Origin: Armigeres subalbatus
Taxonomy: Eukaryota; Arthropoda; Insecta; Diptera; Culicidae
Direction: 5' to 3'
Length of the DNA stretch: 64,000 nt
Assembly: GCF_024139115.2 (NCBI RefSeq)
Contig: NC_085140.1
Coordinates: forward strand, 419,256,283-419,320,282
In this document: positions 33,707 to 43,934 of the stretch, in pieces
How positions within the stretch are numbered: position 1 is the stretch's first letter
How the letters are laid out: every line of letters starts with the position of its first letter
Translations under genes and position numbers: made by a program
Notes under the pieces: generated by a model
The model's input: only the letters and a program-made list of their open reading frames with translations
The model's database searches: none
Told to the model about the DNA's origin: nothing

Positions 33707-34083
33707 GGCAGAGATCTTGATGGGTGGAAAGGGTGGTTCTACCGTCAACTGTCGTGCATAGGCCTTTTCACGAGACGTTTAAAAACAGCTGATTTTATCG
33801 TTAAGGTGACTCGGGGAGGCACTAAACACCGTGTTATTTCTCCTATCTTTCGTCTCTTTCTAGCATTATCACCTCGCAACTTTGGAGCGGCGTATTTCGG
33901 TTTTCTGTTGTTTGATCTAACTGTAAATGTATCAGCATGTAGATTGCGAGTAAGCACGCGCCGGTGATACTTTTTCAAAATCATGTTTGATGTAGAAGAA
34001 AAGTTAAGCATTCAATGATGAAAATGATGACGATTTGATGATTGTTAGTGCTTCCCGTGTCACCTTAATAGACAGTTCTTCTA
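33707..34083. other. noncoding stretch
   Basis: An 88-codon minus-strand frame (33745-34011) without any recognisable motif; otherwise nothing. Confidence 0.35.
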
Positions 34084-34513
34084 CACGGAAACAAATGCAT
34101 ACCCACAATCATGAATAAAAAATCATGAAATCATGAATCATGCCAGTTCATGAAATCATGATTATAATTCATGATTTCAGGAACATTATTCATGGTACTG
34201 CGCAATCTTCAGCAGTCGACAAAATGCATAAACGGTTATACTTCGAACACCCCCTTCCCAAGAAGTGGAACCGGCTGAAAGGTAGCACGCCGAACTCTCA
34301 CTCGGTGTACTCGAGCTCAAAGCCCCTGTTGAACTTTTTTTTTTTTTTTTTTCGATCTCAACAACCAAATCATAACGCATTGGTTGCGTTACGCGAAAAT
34401 AAATCATGCAGTCATGAATTATATTCATGGTGTATTTTCATAACATGAAAACACGTTGGATTCATGAAATCATGAATTATTTTCTCATTTTCGGGAACGG
34501 ATTTTTACCCGTA
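34084..34513. mobile_element. 430-bp motif-rich element with ATCATGAAATCATGA repeats
   Basis: Imperfect ends CACGGAAACAAAT and ATTTTTACCCGTA. The terminal regions are studded with self-complementary copies of TCATGATTTCATGA, while the centre (about 34195-34400, including an 18-base T run) is unrelated to them. Layout resembles 31608-32905 and 34864-35859, but the terminal match is weak. Confidence 0.45.
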
Positions 34514-34863
34514 TATGAAGGTGACAGCTTCGGGGTTGCGAGCCTGTTCAGCGGTTATAAACAAGTGCAGTCTCAGCAGTGTCACATGAAAAGGCCCATT
34601 GTTGGATTCAGGATCTCCCCATAAAAAGTTTGACAGCTCCGAGTTTTCACGATCACTCGATGAAATCGGGTGCCTACCAAATCGACCTATTTTTACACCG
34701 ACTACGTCGATTGTCGTAGGCCACATATTTTCGTCGCCAGATTTATTGTATGATTAAGTCGCGAGCAATCGGTGCCTATTTCAACGGTGAAATAATCGAT
34801 TGATTGTGTATTTATTGCTTATTTTGATCGTCTGATTATTGAACAGACGAAATCGGGTCCCTG
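34514..34863. other. sequence with GAAATCGGGTGCCT motifs
   Basis: Motifs such as CGAAATCGGGT and CGATTGATTG near 34660-34855 share vocabulary with the 95-bp tandem repeats at 36510-36960, so both may belong to one larger element into which the 34864-35859 element inserted. No gene. Confidence 0.35.
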
Positions 34864-35859
34864 CACACTTAGAAAGAGTTCAAGAGTTCGGTAAATTAAA
34901 CTACCGAAACTTTCCGGTAATTCTACAAATTACATATATTTCGGTGATTTGACCTGTGTTGACGTAGCATTTAGCTGAAGTTCGGTAAACGGCGTTATCT
35001 GTCATCATATTCACCGGAAATATGGTAAAACTAAAATAACACCGATTAATCGGTGAACAGAATAGCTGAACTTTCGGTAATGTAAAACGTCAAACTCAAA
35101 GTCCATCGTGATTCACATCCGCGTGCTTGCTGGTGGAAGACATTTTCACTTTTTGCATTCTTCCCCCCAGCTGTTACCTACTTGAGAAATTCGTGCTTTC
35201 AAATTAATGGAACCAGTAGTTTGGGTGAGTATAGATTATTATTTCTAACGAAATAAAGACTATAAATTTTGTTCATGCCTTTTTTGCTTTCTCCGTGCAG
35301 ATAGCAGCTCATAGCAGCTCCTCAAGCAAAAATGGCTTCCATTGCTTCAGGTGGTTCTAGTTTACCGAATACATTCTGGCGGCTGGCGTCTGGCATCAAA
35401 AATGTCTATTCTTCCCTTGATTCTTCCGATCAAATAGATCTCGCCATGATCTCGGCGTTTGAAGGACTACGATGCCCCTCCGATAGCAGCTGGCGAGACT
35501 CTACATTCTGCTTTGTGTATTCCATTACAAACTAATTTCTACCAAGATGTGAATCCTTGCATGAAACTGTTTATAATAAAATAAATCATGATTGAAAGTC
35601 AAAGCATAAACAAAGTATTGTGTTTTCTTGTTTCTATAATTTTTTTATTCATTCTTCACAACTAAAAAACAAAAAGCTATAATTTACAGTACTTCGGTAA
35701 TACGTTACCGAATAATCGGTAAATTTGACATTCCAGCTCTTCGTTGCATTTTACAAATCGTTCGGTAATCTTTTGGTTTACCGAAGTCCTTACCGAAAGT
35801 TCAGCTGTTGAGAATTCGGTAAATGAATCACCGAATTCGGTAACTTTTCCTAAGTGTGT
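34864..35859. mobile_element. 996-bp TIR element with spliced mini-gene interior
   Basis: Ends CACACTTAGAAAGAGTT and AACTTTTCCTAAGTGTG. Terminal regions contain many CGGTAA / TTACCG motifs in both orientations. The interior (about 35190-35600) differs: exon-like ATGGAACCAGTAGTTTGG, donor GTGAGT at 35225, a polypyrimidine-rich acceptor CTTTCTCCGTGCAG ending 35300, a 67-codon frame (35332-35535) and AATAAAATAAA near 35576. No target duplication found and no transposase recognised. Confidence 0.72.
35332..35535 (+). CDS. hypothetical 67-residue protein within TIR element
   Basis: This frame starts ATG after the predicted 3' splice site (about 35300) and ends TAA at 35535, followed by AATAAAATAAA about 40 bases later. 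The product is serine-rich at the start (MASIASGGSSLPNTFW) with no transmembrane, signal or known domain. An alternative spliced frame starting at the upstream ATG (about 35207) would give only about 25 residues. Without expression or conservation evidence it may be noncoding exon. It is listed because exon, intron and poly(A) signals line up. Confidence 0.3.
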   Translation: MASIASGGSSLPNTFWRLASGIKNVYSSLDSSDQIDLAMISAFEGLRCPSDSSWRDSTFCFVYSITN

Positions 35860-36177
35860 GTGTTTATAAACATAGAGTAAAGCAAAGTGTAGTATTTGCT
35901 ATTTAATTAAGTTAAACAAGATCTTAATTGTAAGATTTTTCGGTTGTGACATATTCCGGAACATCCCGGAGAATGGTTATCTTGTAGTAAGCGGTTAATA
36001 AAGGTAAGTGATCACTTTTGATAGATTTTAACATTTGTTAGAATGACTGATTCCCAGAGGAAGTGAATATGTTTTAATACAATCTCTCAATTCTCATTTT
36101 TCACTAAACAACGAATAGCTTGGCAAAAATTGAAACTAAGAACATTGGAATAAGGTCTGCGTTCCGAGGCATAACTC

Positions 36178-36297
36178 AAGCCCCAAACGCAATGCAACGG
36201 AACGGCGACGGAAACGGAAAATTCGACAGTTAGCCCATATATTTTCTGTCAAATTTCCCGTTTCCGTCGCCGTTCCGTTGTATTGCGTTTGGGGCTT
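36178..36297. mobile_element. 120-bp near-perfect foldback MITE
   Basis: AAGCCCCAAACGCAATGCAA at the left is matched by TTGTATTGCGTTTGGGGCTT at the right. The arms (ACGGAACGGCGACGGAAACG inside) are almost perfectly complementary around a loop near 36235. Strong hairpin in RNA, so a possible small-RNA source (inference). Confidence 0.88.
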
Positions 36298-36509
36298 TAA
36301 TCCAGGATTCAGAGTCAAGCTGTAGTTACTTCATTAGCAGATTTGGTGTTCTAAGATTTTCCGTGATATTTATGATTGAATGGAGCTACTTCACAATTAC
36401 TTTTATTTCTTACAGAATCATGAAGCTCGAGACGTCCCCGCTCGATTGCAAAGTGTCTACGGTTTCCTAGAATGATTAGACGTGCCACCCGATTCGATAA
36501 ACTGTTTAA

Positions 36510-36960
36510 ACCCCATATTTTATCGGATTCCATGATTTTCAACACCGATTAATTTACAGATTTAGTCTAATTAGCTGAAAATAAATAAACCGATTAAACA
36601 CCCTACTTCGTCTGATTTTATTATTCTCCACACCAATCAATCTACAGATTTAGTCTGACCTGCTCCATGATTAAATGTATTAAACCGATTAAACACCCTA
36701 TATCATCTGATTTCATTATTTTGCGAACCGATCAATCTATAGACTAAATTTGATTCAATCCATGATGAAATTTAATATTTCGATAAATCACCCTATTTCG
36801 TCTGATTTTATTATTTTCCACACCGATCAATCTACAGATTTGGTCTGGTTTGCTCAATAATAAAATTTAATAAGTCGAACAATCACTCTATTTCGTCTGG
36901 TTTCATCACTCATTATTAAAAACGAAATTAACCTATTATTCATTCGATTTAGTAGATATT
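36510..36960. repeat. 95-bp tandem repeat, about 4.5 copies
   Basis: The motif CGTCTGATTTTATTATT and variants begins at 36609, 36704, 36799 and 36894, exactly 95 bases apart, with CACACCGATCAATCTACAGA and ACCGATTAAACACCCTA in each unit. A diverged unit precedes at about 36520 and the last one fades after 36920. No coding content. Confidence 0.85.
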
Positions 36961-37219
36961 AGTCTACCGATTTCGTTTGGCGTCGCGTCGTATGGCTCCC
37001 CTGTAAAAATCCCAACGATAACGAACATATCTGCTGAAGGAACGAAAAAAATCCATCCAGCCGTTTTCGAGTTATGCGGATACGAACACAGACCATTTCA
37101 TTTTTATTATATAGAAGAAGATAGTTGATGTGAGAAATTCTGACATATTATGTATCTTAAAGGCATGGTCAAGTCAAGTCCTACGTCCACTTAGCGGTTA
37201 TGTCACAGACATTACCCAC

Positions 37220-37850
37220 TGTTCGTTTTTGCTTCCAGACAGCAGAACGATCGCGCGATCGGCGCGATCGGTGTGTTCTGCATTGCGCGGCCGGTAACAA
37301 AGTTAATCAGTTCAGTGCGTGATTTCTCGTGCTTCAGATTCTCAAATAAGCGATCGGCCGGTCGTCGAAATTTAGTTTTGCTTTGTGCGGAAAGCAAAAC
37401 GATCGGCCGGTCATCGAAATTTTGTTCTGCTTTGTGCGGGTGAGTAAGTTAATCAGAAAGTGAAAATTTAGTTCGCATCCGATAATTAAAATATTTAGCT
37501 TTTTTCGATTGTTTTTGTTTTAAATCAAACTACACGGTATACACGGCAGACCGTTTACCAAAACGAACCCTGCCACATTCCCTACCCCATATATCCAACA
37601 TTCCAGTGATTTATCGTGTAAGTGCAGATGACTCGTCGGCTTCTATCAAAGCGAGTATCACGTCAACAATTTCCTACCTACTCCTTAATCGACCTGCATT
37701 CGGACACGGCCGGCACCGGTATTGCTCTTTTTAGGGTCACCAGTTCTTACACATTGAAGATGATGTTAGTCCCAAACTTCATCTATTGGTTCTCCGTGTA
37801 ATTACAGCTGGCCTACCAATAACGGAGTAGCAACCGTGGGCGGTCAATCA
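37220..37850 (+). mobile_element. second, decayed copy of the monomer retroposon
   Basis: Positions 37236-37440 hold two to three degenerate monomers (AGACAGCAGAACGATCGCGC, TTCTGCATTGCGCGGCCGGT, CAGTTCAGTGCGTGATTTCTC) like the array at 27.7 kb. The 3' body follows at 37550-37835, ending ACGGAGTAGCAACCG, then a (CATGCT)n tail near 37838-37850. The order is the same as at 27693-28868. No target duplication could be read, so the boundaries are approximate. Confidence 0.7.
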
Positions 37851-38095
37851 TGCTCATGCTCACTTATCCTCGATCGATTTGTTGCAAGCAACTTGCATTT
37901 ATCGGGGAATCCTTCCGCGTTGTTTCCTTTTGAAAATCGGCCAGATCACATTATGGGCTCAAAACTTATGACCAAAATACAATTTTTACACGCAAAACTC
38001 GTTTTCATTTTTCTGACACTTATCCTTAACCGAATAGTGGATCGAAGTAAGCTACGATTGCAACTGGTTGCAGTTTTTTTTTTTTCGCAAAAGGC
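37851..38095. repeat. dispersed 165-bp tandem-type repeat, copy B
   Basis: CACTTATCCTCGATCGATTT near 37850 and ACACTTATCCTTAACCGA near 38015 lie about 165 bases apart; between them is CATTTATCGGGGAATCC, related to the same motif at 25540 and 39770. It directly follows the tail of the retroposon at 37850. Confidence 0.6.
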
Positions 38096-38199
38096 AAGCG
38101 TGCAATTTTTTATCAATTTTCTTGCATTCGGCGCATAAACTCATGAATTAAGATCAAAACGCCAAATAACAACTTGCTGGGCGTCTGTCGCATAAGTCT

Positions 38200-39010
38200 A
38201 TGATCAACTTCAAAGCCTTCCGGAGTTCTGGCAAGCTATGAGAGACGGACGAGGACCCTGAAGCTGCTGATCGTTGTCAGAATCCAAGTTCGAAGCTCGG
38301 AAAAGACCTCAGCCGTTTCAACGTTTTTGCCGTGTTGAGTAAGGTTACAGCTGGCTGCTTTGACTGTATTCCAGCAGTCCTCAAGAGGGGCCCCATCGAG
38401 CTCACCCTCTTCCGGCAACGCTGCCTCGAGATGCTGCGCGTATGCAGTGGCGACATCAGGTTGCTTCAGTCGCTCTAGGTCGTACCGCGGCGGTCGTCGG
38501 TACCGAACATTGTTTAACCATCACCAGATAGTGGTCAGAGTCGATGTTAGCGCCACGATATGTCCTGACGTCGATAATGTCGGAGAAGTGCCGTCCATCA
38601 ATCAGAACGTGGTCGATTTGTGATTCTGTCTGCAGTGGTGATCTCCACGGGAGGCTGTGTTGGAAGTAGGTGCTGCGAATGTCCATATTCTTGGAGGCGG
38701 CGAAATCAATTAGTCGTAGGCCGTTTTCGTTCGTCAGCCGGTGAGCGCTGAACTTTCCAATAGTCGGTCTAAACTCCTCCTCTTGGCCAACCTGAGCGTT
38801 CAAATCTCCTATGATGATTTTGACGTCGTGGCTTGGGCAGCTGTCGTACTCACGTTCCAGCTGCGCGTAAAATGCGTCCTTATCATCATCAGTGCTTCCG
38901 GAGTGTGGGCTATGGACGTTGATTATGCTGAAGTTGAAGAACCGGCCTTTGATCCTCAACCTGCACATTCTTTCATTGATCGGAGAACAGACGCTAAATA
39001 ATATTTGCAC
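38200..39010 (-). pseudogene. RTE-clade LINE: apurinic-type endonuclease and linker
   Basis: Minus-strand frame 38456-39010 shows the exonuclease/endonuclease/phosphatase fold motifs of RTE elements: IIGDLNAQVG (metal-binding region), IDHVLIDGRHFSDIIDVRTY and ANIDSDHYLVMV (catalytic SDH). A second minus frame (38236-38418) continues with the linker LEAALPEEGELDGA, which also occurs at 59440. The endonuclease nicks the target DNA to prime reverse transcription. The start of the domain is cut at about 39010 and RT is absent: an interior fragment. Confidence 0.9.
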
Positions 39011-39298
39011 CTCCGGTATGGAGCTAACCCCTCTTCCCTGTCAGCATATGACCGTAGTTCCCACCGGGGTTGGTTACCCGATCTTCCCTTAGGTTGCTCG
39101 TATCCCGGCCAGCGCCACGAGGAGGTAGTGATAGGAGTTGCAGGGTAAGAGGCTAAGGACCGCGAGATGGGGTCTATTTTATTCCCTTAGGTACGCGAAG
39201 TACCAATGGTACGCTTTACCCAGCATTTGCCGTGCCAGGGCTATATGTTGGCTCCAGAAACAAACTTTTTATAGAAGGCCTGGAGACCCATAATGTTA
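39011..39298 (-). other. likely LINE-associated flank
   Basis: No frame, but the sequence continues directly from the RTE fragment and looks like decayed LINE sequence (inference). It contains an inverted pair GGTACGCGAAGTACC near 39191. Confidence 0.3.
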
Positions 39299-39382
39299 TA
39301 TACTGCCGTGAATCGAATATTTGTCCCATATGAATAGGAAACCCAGCAAAGATGGGACAGATATGCGATTCACGGCAGTATA
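39299..39382. repeat. 84-bp hairpin element, copy 1
   Basis: The core TTTGTCCCATATGAATAGGA...AAAGATGGGACA is shared exactly with the copy at 39834-39905. Its outer arms TATACTGCCGTGAATCG and CGATTCACGGCAGTATA pair perfectly but differ from the arms of the other copy. Confidence 0.85.
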
Positions 39383-39458
39383 CCGATCGACTCAACTCGA
39401 TAAATTGAAGTGATGTTTGTGTGTGTATGTGCATGTTTGTGTGTGGGTAAAAACACTT

Positions 39459-39714
39459 CTCGCGTGATTTTTGAAAACGTCGGAAGTCCAAATGAGAGAC
39501 TCTCTTTCATTACGCTCTCTTTTATTAATATCAAGGCTAGTTTAAAGTTTGTTGCAATATTTTCACCTCAGCACACTAGACAAAGCTATTTTCTTCAGAT
39601 CGGTACTGGAAAATCCAATGCAAATGTTAGTATGGCTTTGTAATAATCGAAAGAGAAAGTAAACAAAGAGAGCCTCTCTTTTGGACTTACGACGTTTTCA
39701 AAAATCACGCGAGA
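39459..39714. mobile_element. 256-bp foldback element with possible ACTT duplication
   Basis: The left end CTCGCGTGATTTTTGAAAAC is matched by the right end GTTTTCAAAAATCACGCGAG, and inner arms around AGTCCAAA and GAGAGACTCTCTTT also pair. ACTT flanks both sides (39455-39458, 39715-39718). No coding content. Confidence 0.88.
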
Positions 39715-39724
39715 CTTGCCAACT

Positions 39725-39795
39725 TTTCAGGAGCTTGCTCTTAACCCATTTACTTGCAACAAGTTGCATTCGACGGGGAATCCTGCTCCAATGTT
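39725..39795. repeat. dispersed 165-bp repeat fragment, copy C
   Basis: Contains ACCCATTTACTTGCAACAAG and TTGCATTCGACGGGGAATCC, the same block as 25515-25552. Confidence 0.7.
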
Positions 39796-39833
39796 TTATG
39801 ACCAAATTCCCTTTTTTATAATGCACGAGAACA

Positions 39834-39905
39834 GCCTGTAACCGCATTTTTGTCCCATATGAATAGGAAACCCAGCAAAGATGGGACAAATATGCAGTTA
39901 CAGGC
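39834..39905. repeat. 72-bp hairpin element, copy 2
   Basis: Same core as 39299-39382 but with arms GCCTGTAACCGCAT and ATGCAGTTACAGGC, which pair with each other apart from one mismatch and differ from the first copy. Confidence 0.85.
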
Positions 39906-42297
39906 AGAGAATGGCACCATTTCCGCTGGGTGGATTAATCATGTTTTGCATTATGCTGTCACAATCCGACAAACTCATGTATGCGCCACTTGCCAAAAGT
40001 GGTGGTACCGAGAAGTGTGCCGCGGGCGCGTTAACATAAAAATTCAAAACATGTAGGTAGTAAATTGGCGCATACGTCACTTTTTAAGATTACGGCCGTA
40101 TGGAGTTGTAACCCTCAGCTGGATAAACGTAATACCCATACAGACCAGGGTTATCATTATTTACTTATTCAAAACTGTTCAAACCCAAATCTGAAGCGGT
40201 CCATGCATTACGCAAAAGTCCTAAGTTGCTTCCCACCTAATGAATTACCCGCGGACGCGACATCAATACCAGCATTCGAAAGCTCATTCATGTAACGCAA
40301 CACGTCTCCGAATGGGTCTGCTCGCATTCAGCTGTACATTCCAATCAATCTTTGGCTCCGTTAATTAGTTAATCAATAACCATATTTATGAATAAATTAC
40401 GTGCCCATTGGACGCCACAGCGACCATTTTGCAACACAGCAATGCGCTCGGGGGGCTTTTTTCGTAACGAAGTGAACACACTTTCACCCTAAATGAGAGA
40501 TGGTATGCACATTTGTTACTGCATGCGCTTAAGTATCCATCTGCACGCACGGTTTGATATGTTTTTATAACAAGCAAAAAAGTCAAACTGCGCTGATTTA
40601 AATATTTTTCACATTCCCTAACTGCCCCCGATTGGGTTTCACAAGAAACAATTTAAAGTGTGCGTATGCGAGACCGGGGCCTCCAATGGCAATATTGGTT
40701 GATTGAGACAATTTAATGCAACTGTGGCTGACGCAAGACATGGCCGGGCCTATTGCAGGCGCAGATGATGGGCACGCGCGTTCATTTCATGGCTTCTCTG
40801 GAAAACCACTCCCGGTCTGTGTCGCGCAACCATATTTGCGTACTCAGCACCACCGAGACTGCCGCTTCAGGGTGTCGTCTCAACGCTGATGGCCATAACT
40901 GACATACCACTCCGGTGTAACCATTTCAACAAGTTCTGCATGTGAGTCCCTTCATCAATTTAAATAATATCATCACCCTTTTTGTGAGCATGTTTCAGCC
41001 AACGGCCGGAGCAATTCAGCTCGTTCTTATGCTCTGTGACCATATCGGCACCGATGCGATCTGTCTGAGGGGAACGCGCCAACCAAGTGGGCCTCAGTAA
41101 AAAATTAACAACCTTACGCAAACATCAGCAGAGTGCACAGCACATTGCCGCACGTAGTCAGCGAGGCGACGCGTGGTAAGCGCAATTTTCCGAAAATGCC
41201 AAAAAGGCCATCAACCAAGTTGACGCAGCTTTTTATGGGCCAAGCTATCGGCCCTATTCCATCGTTGTTGTCACCAGTTGCAAATCGAACTGAACTCAAT
41301 TAATCATATGGAAACAAGACTCGTAACTAGTTGTCGCGAAACGAAATAACGCGCGAGAGAATTCCGATATGGAAAGTCATCAGCTTAGAGTTGCTGCAGC
41401 AGAACTTCAACGATGACAACGACGACGACAACGAGATGGCTGGACCTCGTAATTGAGTACTTTTCTAGCGAATTAGCGTGTTGATCGGACGCACGCGATA
41501 CGCAATTAGTTTACGGTGGTTTTTGCTAAATGAACGTGCAGTGATTTGGCGTTGGTGCATGGCAGTAGACCTGCAAGGAGTTGCGTACGTTTACTTATTA
41601 CTCGATTCGACGATCTTGATGAATGGCCCAAGATGCATATTGAACCGTGCGAGCGATGATGTCAATTTGTTAGTTTATCGATTTTGAATGTGAATTTTCA
41701 TAAAAAGTTGGATTTAATGCAGTTGTAATTCGATCTATGGTAACACATCGAATCAGTACAACTCAATTGGTTTGTTAAAGATGATAAGATATCTACTTGT
41801 TGACCTCTCAATTTCGCAGGTTGTGGATAAATCATTTAAGAATTCATTACTTATTTGGATTTATTGATATTTGAGTTCCTACTATTCCATTTTATTCAAC
41901 TGCATGACTCACTACGTATCTCGACATACATTGTGAGGGCGTATCAGTCTTATTATCTGACTATTCAAAATTCATAACCACAGACATGCATTTATTGTGG
42001 TGATCTTTCTATGCATAAATTAATTGAGGTTTAAAGCTCGTTTTCATGTAGTTTCGGTATGCGCTATAATGTGTCTATGGGCTGCAAGTTAGGTTCAAGG
42101 ATTTGACAGACATTTTTCCCTCAGTACGAAAGGATCTTGATTGGATTGAATCATGATCAATGTACAAAAGGACAATACTTTGCATCGTGACCCAATCGTG
42201 ATTAACCTCGATGCGATCAACGTTGGCGTTGAGTTGGTTTTTCAAATATTCAACCCCGTTGACGTCACGAATCATTCCATCACTTGTCATAAGATGA
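39906..42297. other. noncoding stretch
   Basis: About 2.4 kb with no recognisable gene, RNA or repeat. Frames are short. It may be unique host intergenic DNA. Confidence 0.4.
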
Positions 42298-42306
42298 GTT
42301 AGTGCT

Positions 42307-43546
42307 TCTTCTTCTTATTGGCATTACATCCCCACACTGGGACAGAGCCGCCTCGCAGCTTAGTGTTCATTAAGCACTTCCACAGTTATTAACTGCGACG
42401 TTTCTAAGCCAGGTTACCATTTTTGCATTCGTATACAATGAGGCTAGCACGATGATACTGTTGGATTTCTCAAAAGTGGACTGTATAGGTGGTTCTCGGA
42501 TGGTGTGGATTGTGGAAGCAGATCTGTGGGTTAGAAATTGTTGCTCGCGTCCCGCAGTGACGGAGCCGGGTGGGAGCAGGAGTGCTAGGTGACTCCTTCC
42601 CTGGATGGCCCGCAGGCTGTGAAGTCCCTGTGACTTCACCTCGATGGTGGTGGACTGGACCAGTCTCGCTCGACTGGCAGCACCTCAATTTCACTCAAAC
42701 ACTAAACACTTTACGGAAGGGAAGTGCTCATCCTAGAGCACCACGGTACTATGTGGGCGGACTTCAGGACTTCGAAACGAAACCACGGATAGAATTCACT
42801 TTACACTAGATTTATTAGCATTTTCTCTTTCACTAATTACACTTCATTAGACCGTTTGCCGGGTCTTATAATACTTAAACTCACTTGCCTTTTGCCAGGC
42901 TAAACTTCAACACTTATAATTTTACTTCACTTGCCTTTCGCCAGGCTTCATTTCTTAATTATACTTCACTACTTATCACTACCAAATTCAAATTCATACT
43001 AAATCTACTGGGCGACGAGCGCGCATATTTATATCCCTTTGACGCGCATTCCAGAAACATCACGCAGCACGTGGAGTATTCCAGGCGTACCGCGTACGTT
43101 ATCGATGATGACAATGATGATTGATGATGACGATTGCCCTTGCGCGCCACTGCACGGTGACACATCTCTCGCTTTCAGTGGTACTCACCGCGGCGTCGCG
43201 TCGATGATATGCTGACACTCACTCTCTCGCGTCGTCGGCGACGGGTGCTACTTCGCTAGATGGATAGACGTCGTGTCGGTGCTGCTGTTGTTATTTATGT
43301 TCCCACCGTCGTTTTGAGCGTCGAGTGCATCAATCGATAGTTTGGAGGCGCATGCTGTTAGTGGTTAAGAATTTCATCTTTCAGTCCGCCATGCGGACTG
43401 AACAATACTTTATGCCCAGGAAAGTCGAAACAATTTCCAATCCGAAAATTGCCTAGACCGGCACCGGGAAACGAGCCCAGCCATCTCAGCATGGGTTTGC
43501 TTTGTAGCTGCGCGTCTTACCGCACGGCTAAGAAGGGCCCTAAGGT
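42307..43546 (-). mobile_element. Feilai-like SINE, copy 3, split by a solo LTR
   Basis: Minus-strand SINE: its 3' half is at 42307-42458 (TTC-rich tail first) and its 5' half at 43409-43546, ending GGGCCC. The whole is flanked by a perfect 9-base duplication GTTAGTGCT (42298-42306 and 43547-43555). The interruption at 42459-43404 is a separate LTR insertion. Removing it and one ATAC restores a continuous SINE junction matching copy 2. Confidence 0.93.
42459..43404. mobile_element. 946-bp solo LTR with ATAC duplication
   Basis: Begins TGTTGG and ends TGAACA (TG...CA with TGTT/AACA inverted termini), flanked by ATAC at 42455-42458 and 43405-43408. A 4-base duplication with TG...CA ends and no coding sequence inside fits a solo LTR left by recombination, probably of a Ty3/gypsy-type element (inference). 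It landed in the Feilai copy and is therefore younger than it. Confidence 0.88.
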
Positions 43547-43612
43547 GTTAGTGCTATCTCATTCAATTCCACCACTTGATTGCAACTTTTTATTTATTTA
43601 TTTTCAGACTAA

Positions 43613-43925
43613 TGTCGTTTTCGTTTTTGCGGTGTAGCTACACTCGTGCTACACTTTTGCACCGAAAATGTTCGTTTTTGATTTTCGTGCTACACCAGTG
43701 TAGCATTTTTTCTTGCACTGAAACAAGCAGGTAGCACCAGAAAAAATCAGAGTGTGCCGTGTAGTGTAGTTCGTTGTCAAGTTTCTCACGTTGTTATTGT
43801 TTTCTTTTTATGGTATCCAACAGGTATCCATAACAAACAAGCCCAACTGCACTCAAAACGTTCGTTTTTGCCGTGCAAAATGCTGCACTAAACGGTGTCG
43901 CTACACCTCAAAAACGAAAACGACA
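43613..43925. mobile_element. 313-bp TIR MITE, TAA duplication
   Basis: The left end TGTCGTTTTCGTTTTTG pairs with the right end CAAAAACGAAAACGACA, followed inward by GGTGTAGC-type motifs. TAA is present at 43610-43612 and 43926-43928. No coding content. The 3-base TAA suggests PIF/Harbinger-type mobilisation. Confidence 0.9.
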
Positions 43926-43934
43926 TAAGGCCGG

